Assembly (NCBI GenBank): GCA_001986395.2
Contig: MQVO02000026.1
Coordinates: 124,001-188,000 of the forward strand
DNA: 64,000 nt
Origin: Irpex lacteus
Lineage: Eukaryota; Basidiomycota; Agaricomycetes; Polyporales; Irpicaceae
Reading direction: 5' to 3'
Positions 47,501-59,499 of this stretch are shown here, in pieces (position 1 is the first letter of the stretch; each line of letters opens with the position of its first letter). A program made the translations under genes and the position numbers. Under the pieces are notes generated by a model. That model saw only the letters and a list, made by a program, of their open reading frames with translations, searched no databases and was not told where the DNA came from.

Positions 47501-49452
47501 TCTGTACCAGAGCCTCTATTCCTCGACTTGACCCACCAACCAGCCACAAGTTCCACACTCTCGCGTTTCATCCAAACGCCAACCATCTTTTGCTCTGTGG
47601 AATGGTGGATACGTCGTCGACCGGCTACCAACAAGCTGTTCTTATGTTCGACATGCACACACACAACTATCACTACGTCTACTCACAGGAGCAAGATGTC
47701 CTGTACACACTCCCTCTATGTTGGCTTTGCCGCGAGGGTGAGACGTCTATTGTCATCGGCAGCGTATCCGGAGAAACTTCCATCTGGCATGTGAACCCCC
47801 CTGTCCGAACGAAGGTCCTTATGCCTCCACAATGTCCCTCGCTTGTTTCAGCTGTAGCTTCCTCCGCAGATGGGTCGTTAGTTGCTTCATGCTTTCAAAA
47901 TCGACGATCTTCGATCGTCGTTTGGAATATGGGCACCGGAGAACCTCTGTACTGTCTGCACGACTTCATTCGCATGGCAGACTCTCTGCGATTTATCCCT
48001 GCAGGTCCTTCACAACGTCCACTCCTTTCTTTCTCATCGAGGTCTGGTTTGTACATTCTTCGTCTTGGGTCGGAGGATCCTGCCAACGCAACCACCGACG
48101 GACGTGTAGCAAGGATAAAGTTTCATGTTCTCGCGAACGGTCACGGTAGAGTTCCGCCCGGGACTGCCCAAGTCTCCCCTCATGGCAGCACCCTGGCTGT
48201 TCCGACGCTGAATGGCACGGTTGAACTTTGGGACACTTCGCGAGTCCCAGAACTTTCGGGTTGGGGTCAAGGGAGTCACAATCACAAAAGGCTCGATCAC
48301 GATAATACGATCTCACTGTTTTCCAACTACTCTCCAGATGCGCAGTGCAAGATATTGGGCTTTACCGACAACACTATCAGAGTGTATAGCTCCGATACTC
48401 GTATTCACTGCAACAAATTCCGGACGCCACTCACAGCGCCAACGAGTACTATGTCACCCGATGATATCAGAGTTTTCTGGAACAATACGCTCATGGTCTA
48501 TTACGACACACAAGCTGAAACCGTGTTTCTTTGGGATTTAACACAAAACGACTCAGGGCCCTCTCAAGTCTGCTTTGATCGCTCAGTCCCAAGCTGCCAG
48601 GAAGAAAGCTATGCGGCAGCCTATTATACCCTATCCGAGCCTCCCCACTCGTGTCACGGAATCGGGTTCATTTGTGTCACCACCACTTTGTATCATTCAT
48701 CTGATGGCGGCAGTATTGACGAAGACACAGAGGTAGACAATGCCTTTGGAGACGAAGATACACTATTAGTGCAATGCTGGACTATAGACACATCGCTGAT
48801 CAGCCACCAGAAGGTCACGATGTTCAAGCTTGCGGAGGGATTCGTCCCATTTGGCGAAAATTGCTGTCCCGCAGAAGTTCCATCCAGCGAGTTCCCACTC
48901 AGATGCGTCCTTCCGCCATCCACAGTCTGGACCAGCATCGGGACTTGTATCCTGACTCCGAGGTCTGCCGACCAAGAGAGTCACCGCATCCCTCCATTGC
49001 TCCCACCGAGTGCTCTCCTTGGAATACGATGGACATTCATTTGTGAAGAATGGTTAGCGGCTCATCAAGAGTACCATACTCCCAGAATCCCGATTTCTCT
49101 CAAGTCATTCGTCATGGATCCTACGGCATTTACTACAGAACAATTGCACCCGGAGCTCGAGGAACACCATCCATCTGTCCCGGTCACATCCCCACACGAA
49201 CTCGTAGAGGTTGACAGTCAACCCCATCTACGGAAGATTAAGCTTATACGACAGGCTGAAGGCACATATGCAACAGTTTTGCGGCTGCCTGTCAAGGCTC
49301 TTCGCTGGGCAGACTTTGACGACGTCGGCGTCAAGTGGGATACAGCTGACAGGCTCTGCTTGAGCTTGAGGTACCCCCACACGGATCACACTCGGACCGG
49401 GGTAATTGTGGACTTTGCGGGCGTGAATCTCAATAATAATGCACCGTTTTAA
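44591..49452 (+). CDS. STAND/NLR-like receptor: helical N-domain, NACHT, WD40-like repeats
   Basis: Proposed exons 44591-44767, 44824-44945, 45004-45142, 45193-45237, a possible 7-nt microexon 45319-45325, 45358-46946 and 47011-49452. All phases match, giving about 1506 aa. Residues 1-160 are helical (SSGLHFVIEHIEKIKDVLGS, ELGDVAKTLETVKRRSRL), like the four-helix MLKL-type N-domain found on Agaricomycete STAND proteins. The NACHT domain starts with CLEGTR and has the Walker A motif GLAGSGKST (about residue 225), Walker B VIVIDALDEC (about 326) and FFVTSRPE. The C-terminal half (from about residue 770) has WD40-like strands such as FSPDGSTIAAY and CVAIWDV. The TGA at 47019-47021 is removed by a 69-nt intron (GTACGA...TTCAG). 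Such proteins are thought to act in non-self recognition and regulated cell death. Confidence 0.88.
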
Positions 49453-50228
49453 GTAGTAGACATGTCGTTCTGGAACTCCGTACATTTGATCAGTATCATG
49501 CGTAACTGAGTATAGCCTGTTTCACAAGTATCTCGCCTTCGGGGTGTTACCGCGTCAAACTCTCTTAGCGCTGGAAAGTTGTAGCTAGACTACAGCGAGT
49601 GCTTGTAAATGATGAATATTATTTGTAGTAGGCGCTAAAGCAATTCGAAGGCGTTGAGTCTGGCCCACTTGCCTCTTTCGTCTTGCCACTCATCAATCTC
49701 ATCTTTCGTATCGCCTCACCCACTCTGACCAATTAATAGATAGTCTATTGGTCAGTACAGTATTAGCCTCCCGCCGACGATTTGAGGACATGTCAATACA
49801 ATGCCCGCACTACATGCACATTGCAAAGCTTACTTGAACTTCAAGAAGTTTGGGCACTAGATATTTACGGGATATATATGGATGTTTCTTAGTGCGAATC
49901 CAGGCATACTTCCTAAAATTTTCAAGTATTTGTCAAGATTAAGTATGTGTTTTCACTTCAATGATCAATTGTGTCGAGATCATGGCGCCTAACATATTCG
50001 GTTTGGGGCCGAGTACTCAGAGTGAGCGTTGCAAAAGTCTGCACATAACCACCACGCCCAAGCTCTCTAACTCCTCGTGTAATCTATCTGCTTCGCCCAA
50101 GCTTAAATGCCCAGCTCTGCTGGCTTAATCAAAACCAGTGTATAATTCGAACAAGGCTTACAGGCATCCCGAATTCCGAAACCGAGTTACTACCGCCTCA
50201 AATCTCTTCGCCGGACCACACACTCTCA
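49453..50228. other. intergenic, OSH promoter side
   Basis: About 780 bases. It holds an imperfect inverted repeat around 49726-49754 (TGACCAAT...ATAGA against TCTATTGGTCA), which places a CCAAT box on each strand. No gene seen. Confidence 0.45.
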
Positions 50229-53200
50229 ATGGCCTCGACGCAGTCCTCCATATCGACTTCTGCTCGAGACAGCTCGTCTATTACGTCGCGAGCCGGCGCA
50301 TCATCTCCAGGAGGCCATGACGCGTTATACCAAGTCCGCTTGTTGTCGGCGCTGCGCAGCGGTACGTGCTAGCATTTGACCCCGGGATGTGCAACTAACG
50401 TGGGGGTACTATAGGTGATCCTGCGCAAATACACCCATTTCTTACAGAGATAGGAAGGGACAGACGAAGCTCTGGAGAGGATGTCGATTTGGGAGCAGCG
50501 GCATTACACCTTGCTATCCGCTGTGCTTCATGTGCGCAGCTCCCTTGATTTGTCTGTGACGCCACTGACAGCTCTTTAGATGATACTGTTGCCCTGCTAT
50601 TAGGACATAGATCGATATCTCCGAACGCAATCTACCCTCCAGGGTCAGGTACCACGGCCTTGCACCTAGCAGCGTCCCTCCCTCGAATGGACGCTTTGTT
50701 GCTCCTATTGGAACAGGAAGGTATCGACGACACTATCAGAGATAATCAAGGACGGACATGCTTAGAAGTTGCGAAAGGGAGAGATGCTATACGAGCCATC
50801 AAAGGTGCGTGTTTACATCTTCTTTCGACATTGCCCTGTTGTTGATCATGATGAAACAGAATCCCGCACTGACCTCAACTCCACGTATCAGTCGCTGCTT
50901 CGCACTTATATTAACTCGCCACCAAATGCACCTCCACCAGAAGCTCTAGTACATCTGCTCTCCTCGCCTCGAATACGACTTGTCGACCTCTCACACCTCG
51001 AAGAAACTCACGGAACGACGTTACTGCACGAAGCTGCGAAACGGAAGGATCTGCGCATGGTCGAACTTGCTGTACGTGCTGGTGCAGACGTCTTTGTTCG
51101 CGATCGCAAAGGACGGATGGCAGGAGACGGACAAGGCAAAGATGATCGAGTGAAAGCATTCCTACGACAGTGTACGTGTGCCAGCGCTGTTGCGTAGACC
51201 TTATACTCACATCCTGGTAGTCACGAACCAGGATACGTCATTACTCGGCCAGCAGACTACTACAGAGCCTCCAGAAATGCGCGGATATCTCAATAAATAT
51301 ACTAATGTGGCCAAGGGGTATAGCACAAGATGGTTTGTGCTCAAGGATGGCGTCCTGTCTTGTGAGTACTAGCTCATTTGACAGTGATTATATACTCAGT
51401 TTATACTCTACTAGATTTTCATCATCAAGAGGACGAGCAGGTTGCTTCTCGTGGTTCAATCGCAATGAAGACCGCCGTGCTCAAATCTACTCCTGGGAGC
51501 GGCGGTCTACGCTTCGAGGTCCAATCGACGCCCACACGGGGTAACAGCGTACAGAAGTGGTACGTGAAGGCGAACCATCCCGTCGAAGCTTCCAGATGGA
51601 TGCAGGCCCTCACGAAGAGCATTCAATGGGCTCAGCGGGAGGCAGAACGGCCTAGTGTCGACACTCTCAGCGAAGTCTCGAGCGTTCTGACACCATCAAT
51701 TCGACCGAAGTCTTTCAGCAACCATAGCCGCAAACGGAGTGGCAAGGACTCTGCGCCGAGTTCTGTTGCAGGAGATGACACTCAGGCGGGTGGCAGTCCT
51801 AAGGCGAGCGTGGATGAACATGAAGATAGGAACAACGCGGAAAGGTCTTCGTCATCGGTAGCAGAGTCGGAGAACAACCCACCACATCATCTGTCGTTCG
51901 AGCTACATGCGAACTCGACGATCGCGCAAATGGACTTGACTGCCGATATGCTCAAGGCTCTGCCCATAGCTGCGTCTGGTGCAGATGCGAAGTCTGCGAT
52001 GGCAGAGTCTCTCAACACTGTCCAGAACATGTTAAACGAATACGTAACGATGGTTCGAGAACGAGAGGAGTGGTGGAAGGAGAAACTGGAGCGGGAGCAC
52101 GAGAGACAAAACGTGTGGGAAGAAAGCCTCCAAGCCGTTGTCAAAGAAGGCGAACTCATGGAGAAAGAGCTGCGCAACAAATCTCGCAGGCGGAGCCGGA
52201 TGTTCACAGATAGCTCAAGCTTCCAAACCGCGTCGGAATTCGGCACGCTCAGGGCAAGACCGTCCGCATTACCACTATCGCCTCCTGCGACGGTTGTAGA
52301 ATCTGCCGAACCCACGCCTACTCCCGCGACTGCAGTTCCACCGGGCTTACCTTCCTCACCCGTAGCACCCATTCCAGTGCTACCTGCTGGTCTTCCCACG
52401 GTTATATCGCCTCCACCTCCGACTGTGACCATCAACGATGAATCAGTGACGACGCCCACAGAGAAGAGCATGACTATCACTCGCAAAGGTTCGGTCCGGC
52501 ATCGTCTCTCCTTATCGTCGCCTCCCGCTCGGCCGTTCTCTCTCATCATGAGTGCATCATCTCCAGACGCGATTGGTGATGACGAGGACGAGGCGATTGA
52601 CACAGACGAGGAAGACGAGTTCTTCGATGCCATCGAGAGCAACGCCATTCCGAATCTCGTGGTTGCTGATTCTCTCGTGGGCAAATCGGCGCTCGAGATG
52701 CCGCAGTCCATTGATCAGTCGCAGTTCCTTGGATATGCGCATCTCAGGAAAAGATTAGCGATTACGAGTGACGATAGGCCTCCCATGAGTCTGTGGGCGG
52801 TGCTGAAGAATAGCATTGGTAAAGACCTCACGAAGATTTCGTTCCCTGTGTTCTTCAACGAGCCGACGAGTATGTTGCAGCGGATGGTAAGGTTCACGCT
52901 TCCTGAGTAGACATAGTATTGATGATCATCGCTTTTGATTGTAGGCAGAAGATATGGAGTTTTCTGAGTGTCGTGAGTGTGATGCTGATCTGGACATGTA
53001 TACTGAGACTAATTGTTCTACGCAGTTGACGCAGCGGCTGCTGAGAGGGACCCGCATCGACGCATAGCATATGTCGCTGCGTTCGCTATGTCGAATTACT
53101 CATCCACGATCGGCCGTATCGCCAAGCCGTTCAACCCAATGCTCGTATGTGCTTATTCTTAGTGGCTGTCTGCTGGCACTGATACATGCATTTACACAGA

Positions 53201-54316
53201 GCGAGACGTTTGAATACGTGCAGATAGAGAAGAAGTATCGCTACATGTCAGAACAAGTCAGCCACCATCCGCCTATATCAGCTTGTTGGGCAGAGTCACC
53301 TGCGTGGCGGTACTTTGGCGAGGTACGACAGTAGTTCAACTCGATAAGGCCAGCTTTACTGACTTTGCGGCTCAGGTTGACGCGCAGAATAAGTTCATGG
53401 GCAAGTCCTTTGAGATTCGGCCGACGGGCATCGCGCACGCGGAACTCTTGTTGCCTGCCGATTGGGCCCCGAAGTACCCGATGGCGAAAGACTCTGTCAT
53501 GCCTAACAGAGTCAAAGAGCACTATAGTTGGAAGAAAGTGACGACAAACGTTTCCGGGTTCATCCTAGGTTCTCCAACTATTGATCATTATGGCGACATG
53601 ACGGTGAGTCTGGTAGGAGTTATGTGCGTTCGAGGTTGCTGACATGCTTGTGGCAGGTGGTCAACCATCGTACTGGTGATAAGTGTGTCTTAACATTTAA
53701 GCCCCGTGGATGGAGAGGTAGAGACGCGTACGAGATCAGCGGATACGTTGCGGACAGGGAAGGAAACATCACATACGAGATCGCCGGTCGTTGGAACAGC
53801 CAGCTAGTGGCAAGAGCTGTCGGCACCGGTGTTGGCTCCCTCCACCCGGATGTCTCGCTCAACTCGCCACAGTCATCCGAATTCTTCCTGCTCTGGCGAA
53901 ACTCGGAGAAGCCACCGGCACCGTTCAACCTTACTCCATACGCCATCACCCTCAACGACTGTCCCGAGGACACCCTCAAGCCGTATCTTTGCCCGACAGA
54001 CTGCCGGCTGCGCCCCGACCAACGTGCATTTGAGCTTGGGAAGTACGAACGCGCGAACGACTTGAAGAATAAGCAGGAGGAGTTTCAGCGTGCGACGAGG
54101 AAGGCTCGTGAGGAAGGCAGGATACCGCCGCATCGCCCGAGATGGTTCACGGCAGAAACTGAACCTGACACTGGCGAGCGTGTCTGGTCTCCGGCTCGTA
54201 TCAACGAGCGCCTCGAATATTGGATCGAACGAGAACACGTGTGGAAGGCGAAGGCGTCGGGCGAGGATGCTCATTGGAAGGATGTGGATCGGATATTTAT
54301 CGAAGATAAGCCGTAG
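50229..54316 (+). CDS. OSH2: long oxysterol-binding protein: ankyrin, PH, ORD
   Basis: A multi-exon gene of about 1200 aa, starting [14 protein letters not shown], of the yeast Osh1/Osh2 type. These proteins move sterol or PI4P at ER contact sites. The N-terminus has ankyrin repeats ([41 protein letters not shown]). A PH domain follows ([20 protein letters not shown], with W at the end in [15 protein letters not shown]). A Ser/Thr/Pro-rich linker contains coiled-coil-like [18 protein letters not shown] and an FFAT-like acidic DEFFDAIES (about 52617). The C-terminal ORD has the signature [11 protein letters not shown] (about 53250) and ends with the charged [19 protein letters not shown] helix. 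The symbol is by architecture; OSH1 and OSH2 cannot be told apart. Confidence 0.93.
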
Positions 54317-54669
54317 ACTGATTATGCCTAAGTAAAGAGTGGATGTTGTTATAAGAAGTGTACTGTGCTCTTGTGTTGTGGAAAGAATCCGGACTTATTG
54401 TACTGGTCGTTAGTTGTACATGTAGTTTTTGTGTTCGTAACTGTTGCCTGTATCGGTGTTATCTTACTGAATGGAACTCTCTCGCTCGTCTGGTGCTTTG
54501 AACGTCGTCCAATGACGATGTTGAGGTTGAATGGCCATGGGGAGTGGTAGTACATTCATTCATCTGCTGCCCATCATACATTGCTAAAGTACATATTGCG
54601 TGGCCCCACACATACGGTTACTGCAATAAGTCAAGAATAAAACTCGAGCATATAAAGATAGCCCTGAAC
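54317..54669. other. convergent intergenic region
   Basis: About 350 bases between the OSH and dehydrogenase stops. T-rich 3' UTR sequence; no gene. Confidence 0.5.
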
Positions 54670-56257
54670 TCAAGGATGAAGAAGGACCTTCGTGTAGCCC
54701 TCTACACGCTTGTCGAACTTATCATAAGCGTTAGGAGCCTCTTCCAACGAGACGTTGTGTGACACCACGAAAGACGGCTTAGCACGACCAGAGATAATGA
54801 GGTCACGAAGATACCGATTATATGTCTGAGCGGTACACCTCGCATCAGCGACCCAGTGGCGGACATGAGTAGAATGGAGCTGACCTTGACATTGCACTGA
54901 CCAGTGCCGATAGACAAACCCTTCTCGAACAACTTCCCAAAGGGAAACGTGATGTACCCTTTGGCTGAATTGGAATCTGGGGCTCCCGGGTCCTTGGGAA
55001 CGTAAAGCCCCGGGATTCCGAGTCCACCAGTGGGACGGACAACAGCGATAAGACCCTCGAGAACGGCGTTAGGCTGCTCAGTCTTTCCGTCCGCGGCGAC
55101 CGCTTGATAGCCTACTGCGTCAACACCACGATCCACTTCTCGTCTACACTTGACATCAGCATGATCAATAATAATAACATAAGAGGCAAGGATGGTATCG
55201 TACCCTCCACGAAGCTGCTTGATCTGTTCAGCAGGATCTCCTTTGCTGAGATCGATAGAGATGCAGCCAATGTCCTTGGCCTTCTGGAGACGTTCTGGTA
55301 CGCGATCAACAACGTAAACGTCGGATGCGCCACGCAGCACAGCGGAATAGGCTGCCATGAGGCCAACGGGGCCAGCACCGAAGACAGCGATAGACTCTCC
55401 GGGTTTGAAGCCGGAGAGCTCAACGCCATGCCATCCCTGCAATGCGCGCAAGCGTTAGTTGTGAAAGGGAGTAGGGACGTAGATTGACGAACAGTGGGGA
55501 AGATATCTGCAAGAAGGGCGAAGTCTTCCTCGTGCTCTTTTCCAGGTGGTAACTTGAGTGCGTTGAAGTCAGCGAAGGGAACTCGCACGTATTCGGCTTG
55601 CCCGCCTTGGTACGGGCCCATGGCGACATATCCGTATGCTCTGTAATGACGTATGAGTTCTGAAGGGCTTCACTGGATAAACATGCGCCCATACCCTCCA
55701 GCCTGCAGTGTGGTATGAGATTATATACAGGAATTGAGAAGAGTTCTAAAACACTCACAAATCCAGGGTTCACTTCGGTACAAAACGCAGATTTCCCCTC
55801 TTCGCAGTTTATACAGTGACCACAGGCAACGTTGAACGGCATGACGACACGGTCGCCCTTCTTGAGGAGCTGAAAGGCCTTTAGAGTAGCTTAATAGGCC
55901 ATGTGATGTAGACTTGCCGTAACACCTGGAGCTACTTCGTCGACAATACCCATATTCTCATGGCCGAAGACGATCCCTGGCTGAGCTGCCGTGCGTCCTT
56001 CGTACATGTGCAGATCACTACAACGAAATCGATCGTAAGATTAACTTGCCAGATTGACAGCTCGATCCAACTTGCCTTCCGCAGATACAGCTGGTGGTGA
56101 CTGAAGGGTTCTTGATTAGCCTGTGACCTGGTGAAGAGAGATGAGGATTCTTACTCTTGACGATTACATCATTTGGATGTTGAATCTGTGGCTTCTCAAC
56201 TTCACGAATAGAGACCTTGAAAGGCTCGTCGTATACAACAGCGCGCATTTTGCCCAT
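54670..56257 (-). CDS. zinc-dependent alcohol / glutathione-independent formaldehyde dehydrogenase
   Basis: A multi-exon MDR-family gene starting MGKMRAVVYDEPFKV (56257) and ending VEGYTKVLLHP. The catalytic-zinc region reads SCICGSDLHMYEG and GHENMGIVDEV. The structural-zinc lobe is VACGHCINCEEGKSAFC with four Cys. The Rossmann motif is FGAGPVGLMAA followed by VYVVDRVPERL, with Asp favouring NAD. The long insertion with GLIAVVRPTGGLGIPGLYV and the KGYITFPFGKLFEKGLSIGTG stretch resemble glutathione-independent formaldehyde dehydrogenases rather than yeast ADH. One intron interrupts the Rossmann domain after EQIKQLRGG. The frame is open upstream of the ATG but carries no conserved residues there. 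The true substrate may be another alcohol or aldehyde. Confidence 0.88.
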
Positions 56258-57637
56258 GGTAAGCGAGGACAGTTGTGGTCTCAAGTCTGAGCGATAGGGT
56301 ACTCGGAGTACCGACGAGGTCCTCAACTCAGGCTTATCTACCTGTATTATACACACGTTAAGCGTGTGATACTGTCTCCTATCGAACTTCTACGCCGCGT
56401 GAGCAGACTCAATAATGCCACGACGTCAGCTGCTAACATCACATGCCGCGGGAACTTACTAGTATGACTCCTGTGAATTTCCTAGGCATTTCGACTCTTG
56501 GCCCACGGCTCATGAGTATGTTGGCACGGTTAAATTGTTTGACCGATTCGTCATTAAGATCCTAACGCAGCCTAAGACCTGGAGCCACTCAAGCGTCAGC
56601 AAAACCCTGTGACGAACGAAGTCCAATTTCACAGTCGATTACGATCTTCACATTGACAAAGGAGTCATGAGTGCTTCAACATGGGACTCAGCCCCTGTAC
56701 CGCAGAACCCACCGAAGATAGCAAAGTCTGATGTGCACTGTATTCGGTCCGCTAGCAGAACTGAACAAGGCCGAAAGACTCTACGTACAAAGCGTGCCGC
56801 CGTGTCTTGTCAGGGGTGCGAAATCATCGAGGTCCGAGAAGAACGAAAGTAACTCACGAACTTGTAAGGGCCCACACCGAGAAATACCACATTTGAGAGT
56901 ACCTTCAGCTCATCCCTTTCACGCGAGTGAGAGGCAATCTATGTCGGGCACAGCCTGAGCGATTTACAAGTTATGAAAGTCAGTTTAACGACTAGACGCC
57001 GGCGTCTGTTGTCCAATGGCAGAGGGAAGATGCCGAGGAAACTGAACTCAGATTCAATCACAGCAGCTTGGCTGTCACGGTTCTCAGAGCTCGAGAGTTT
57101 CTCCCATTGAACGACAACGAACTAACTACTTATCTTAAACCAAACAAGCAACGATCCAACTCATCTTGAAACGACCAGCCTTGCCTTTGCGAGTATCTAG
57201 TAGATGCTAAGCAGTGTAATTACAGATGCGAGAACTGACACATGCCGCCCACTGCTCGCATCAGACTGCCTAGTGAGTCAACAAGGCGATGTCTCTTCAT
57301 TGACATTCTGTGCTCACTCACTGTCACGACTGACACGATATACTCAATCAGGTTCTGCCACTGTACAGCACATCATTGACACAGTAGTCACACTTGTCGT
57401 CTCGGACCAATCAGAACCGAAATTTTCTCACAGCGCTCACAGGTACAACGCTGACTGCGACATTGCATCTGACAGGACTGCTCGTATATTAACTGATGCA
57501 GAAAACCGCCTCTTTGTGGCGCTGGGATCTGTTTATGATGGCTATGCATAGCAACGCGCTATGCTGGCCAAGTATTTAGTCAAGCAAAAATTGTGGCCAG
57601 GTGCCCTAACTATTCATTATCCTCGTCTACCTTCCCT
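56258..57637. other. intergenic region
   Basis: About 1.4 kb between divergent genes. It includes a perfect 14-bp palindrome AGACGCCGGCGTCT (56994-57007). A 115-codon ATG frame (57204-57551) has no recognisable domain. Confidence 0.45.
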
Positions 57638-59381
57638 ATGTCACCGAAGACTCATCTGCAGGTACTTGAAGAGAGCGCAGAAACATACGGCACTCGGTCC
57701 GTGTTTCAAGTCCCCATCCCTTCTCCGGGCAGCACGGAGATACGAGAATGGCGGCCCATACTTTACTCTCAGTTTAAATCCGACGTAGAGACCTACGCCA
57801 GATACTGGAGCAAAGTCCTGTCTGCGGACGGACTACCTCGTAGATCCGTCGTCGGGCTCTGGTATGTCTTGTATATCATACATGCACATTGGACTAATTA
57901 TTGTTCAGGCTAGCAGGGCTGAGTTACTCTGACGTTGTTCACATATACGGTGTTACACGAGCCAGCTATATTCCACAGCTGTTCTCCCTGCGCCTTCCTA
58001 ATCCCGACGTTATCTATGAGCTACTACATAGGGCCAAAGCTCTCGCTCTCATCCATGATCCATCATTTGCGCAGATTGTCTTGAATAGTCCCGTTCCCAC
58101 TCACTCGGCACAAGAGGTGTCCAGCGATGAGGGAGAAGACGAAGTTCTGTTGCCCCTGGCCGAGTTGTCGGAAAACGAAGACGATATAATCATGATATTC
58201 CACACCTCCGGCTCGACGTCGGGAAGTCCTAAGTTGGTTCGGTGTAGTCTCAAGTGGCTCGACAACATCGTCTCTAAATCGCACAAGGTCGCTCAACCGA
58301 AGGATACATCACGACAAGACGTGTCTGTTTGGATGTAAGGACAAGTCTGCAGCCCGTTCGAAACGAACCTTACCCAATAGTTTACAGGGGCTCTGTATGT
58401 CATATCGGACAAACCTTCATGTTGATCGGCGCGCTACAGCATGGCTCATGCACGATACAACCCAGCGCCATCTCTTTCTCCTCCAACGAACTGGTCTCGA
58501 TGATCGCTAGGTGTTCGCTCAACCGTCTTAATCAGTTCGCCACATTCCTCTCCGCCCATCTCCGAAATTCACGGAGCAACCCAAAGCTACTCAGCATGCT
58601 CTCGAGTCTGGATGAGGTTCTCTACTCAGGACTACCCCTTGGTCGAGAGGAGGAAGATTGGGCTTTGAGCAATGGCATCAAGATCCGCAATCTGTTCGGT
58701 AACACCGAGTGCGGTGCCATGTTGCTCTCAATAGGCGGTGAAGGTGACGACTCCCGTCTTCTACGTCCCATAGAAGGCACTTCATACGACTTCACTTCGC
58801 TATCTTCTACTTCTCCCAACACATCTTCATCTCACGTGCCACTGCCCGCCCACACAAACGCCAACTCAGACGCAAACCTGCTCGAGCTTGTCATTCGGTC
58901 CGACTCGGGCGACTGCCCTGACCCCTCACTGCGTCACACTGACGGTCACTACCATACGGGAGATTTATTCCTCGAGGTCAAGCCTCAGAGTTACGCATTC
59001 CGCGGAAGAGATGACGACTGGATTAAGTCCGAGAACGCCCTTCGATGCGACACGAAGGCTATCGAAGACAACGTCCTCGCGACGTGTGCGGACCTCGTCG
59101 AGTCGTGCATCGTCGTCGGAAACGGGCGGCCGTCGCCCGCTCTGTTTGTTGAGCCGAAGGTTGCATTGGCCAAAGCCGACAAGCTGAAGAGAGATATCGT
59201 GCGACGTATAAGGCCTTTCCATACGAGAAGGTTCATGCATGAGCGCATCGTTGAGGCAAAGTTTGTGGTGGTGGTTCCGAAGGGTACGCTCCCTCGTACG
59301 GCGACGAAGGGCAATATCAGACGAAAAGCTGTCGAAGAGGCGTTCAAGGATGTATTGGACAGGATATACGGAGTTGTATGA
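57638..59381 (+). CDS. stand-alone ANL-superfamily adenylating enzyme (acetyl-CoA synthetase-like)
   Basis: Three exons of about 550 aa, starting MSPKTHLQVLEESAETYG. The enzyme would activate a carboxylate as its acyl-AMP. The P-loop is IFHTSGSTSGSPKLV (canonical pattern with Ser in place of the second Gly). Then come VLYSGLPL, the NTECG adenine-site motif, the hinge TGDLF, the core FRGRDDDWIKSENALRCD and the C-terminal PRTATKGNIRRKA with the catalytic-Lys region. There is no carrier-protein or reductase domain after it, so it is not a full adenylate-forming reductase. Intron 1 interrupts GLW and intron 2 follows DVSVWM; both restore the frame. The acid substrate cannot be deduced. It converges with the F-box gene, 118 bp between stops. 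Confidence 0.87.
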
Positions 59382-59499
59382 GATCCTAATACGGACGAAT
59401 CACGGTTTTTTGGAATCTAATGATATAGACTATATACCCGACAAAGTAAACGTTATAAAGAGTCTCATGCAATGCACGAGGAGCGAGCAGTGCCACGGC

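Noticed and set aside
49726..49754. CCAAT-containing inverted repeat upstream of OSH
   Set aside because: Imperfect, about 480 bp from the start codon, and CCAAT is common; not enough to call a regulatory site.
51887..52711. 274-codon open frame on the minus strand
   Set aside because: It lies entirely antisense to the Ser/Pro/Thr-rich linker of the OSH gene, where low-complexity codons keep the opposite strand open; no domain of its own.
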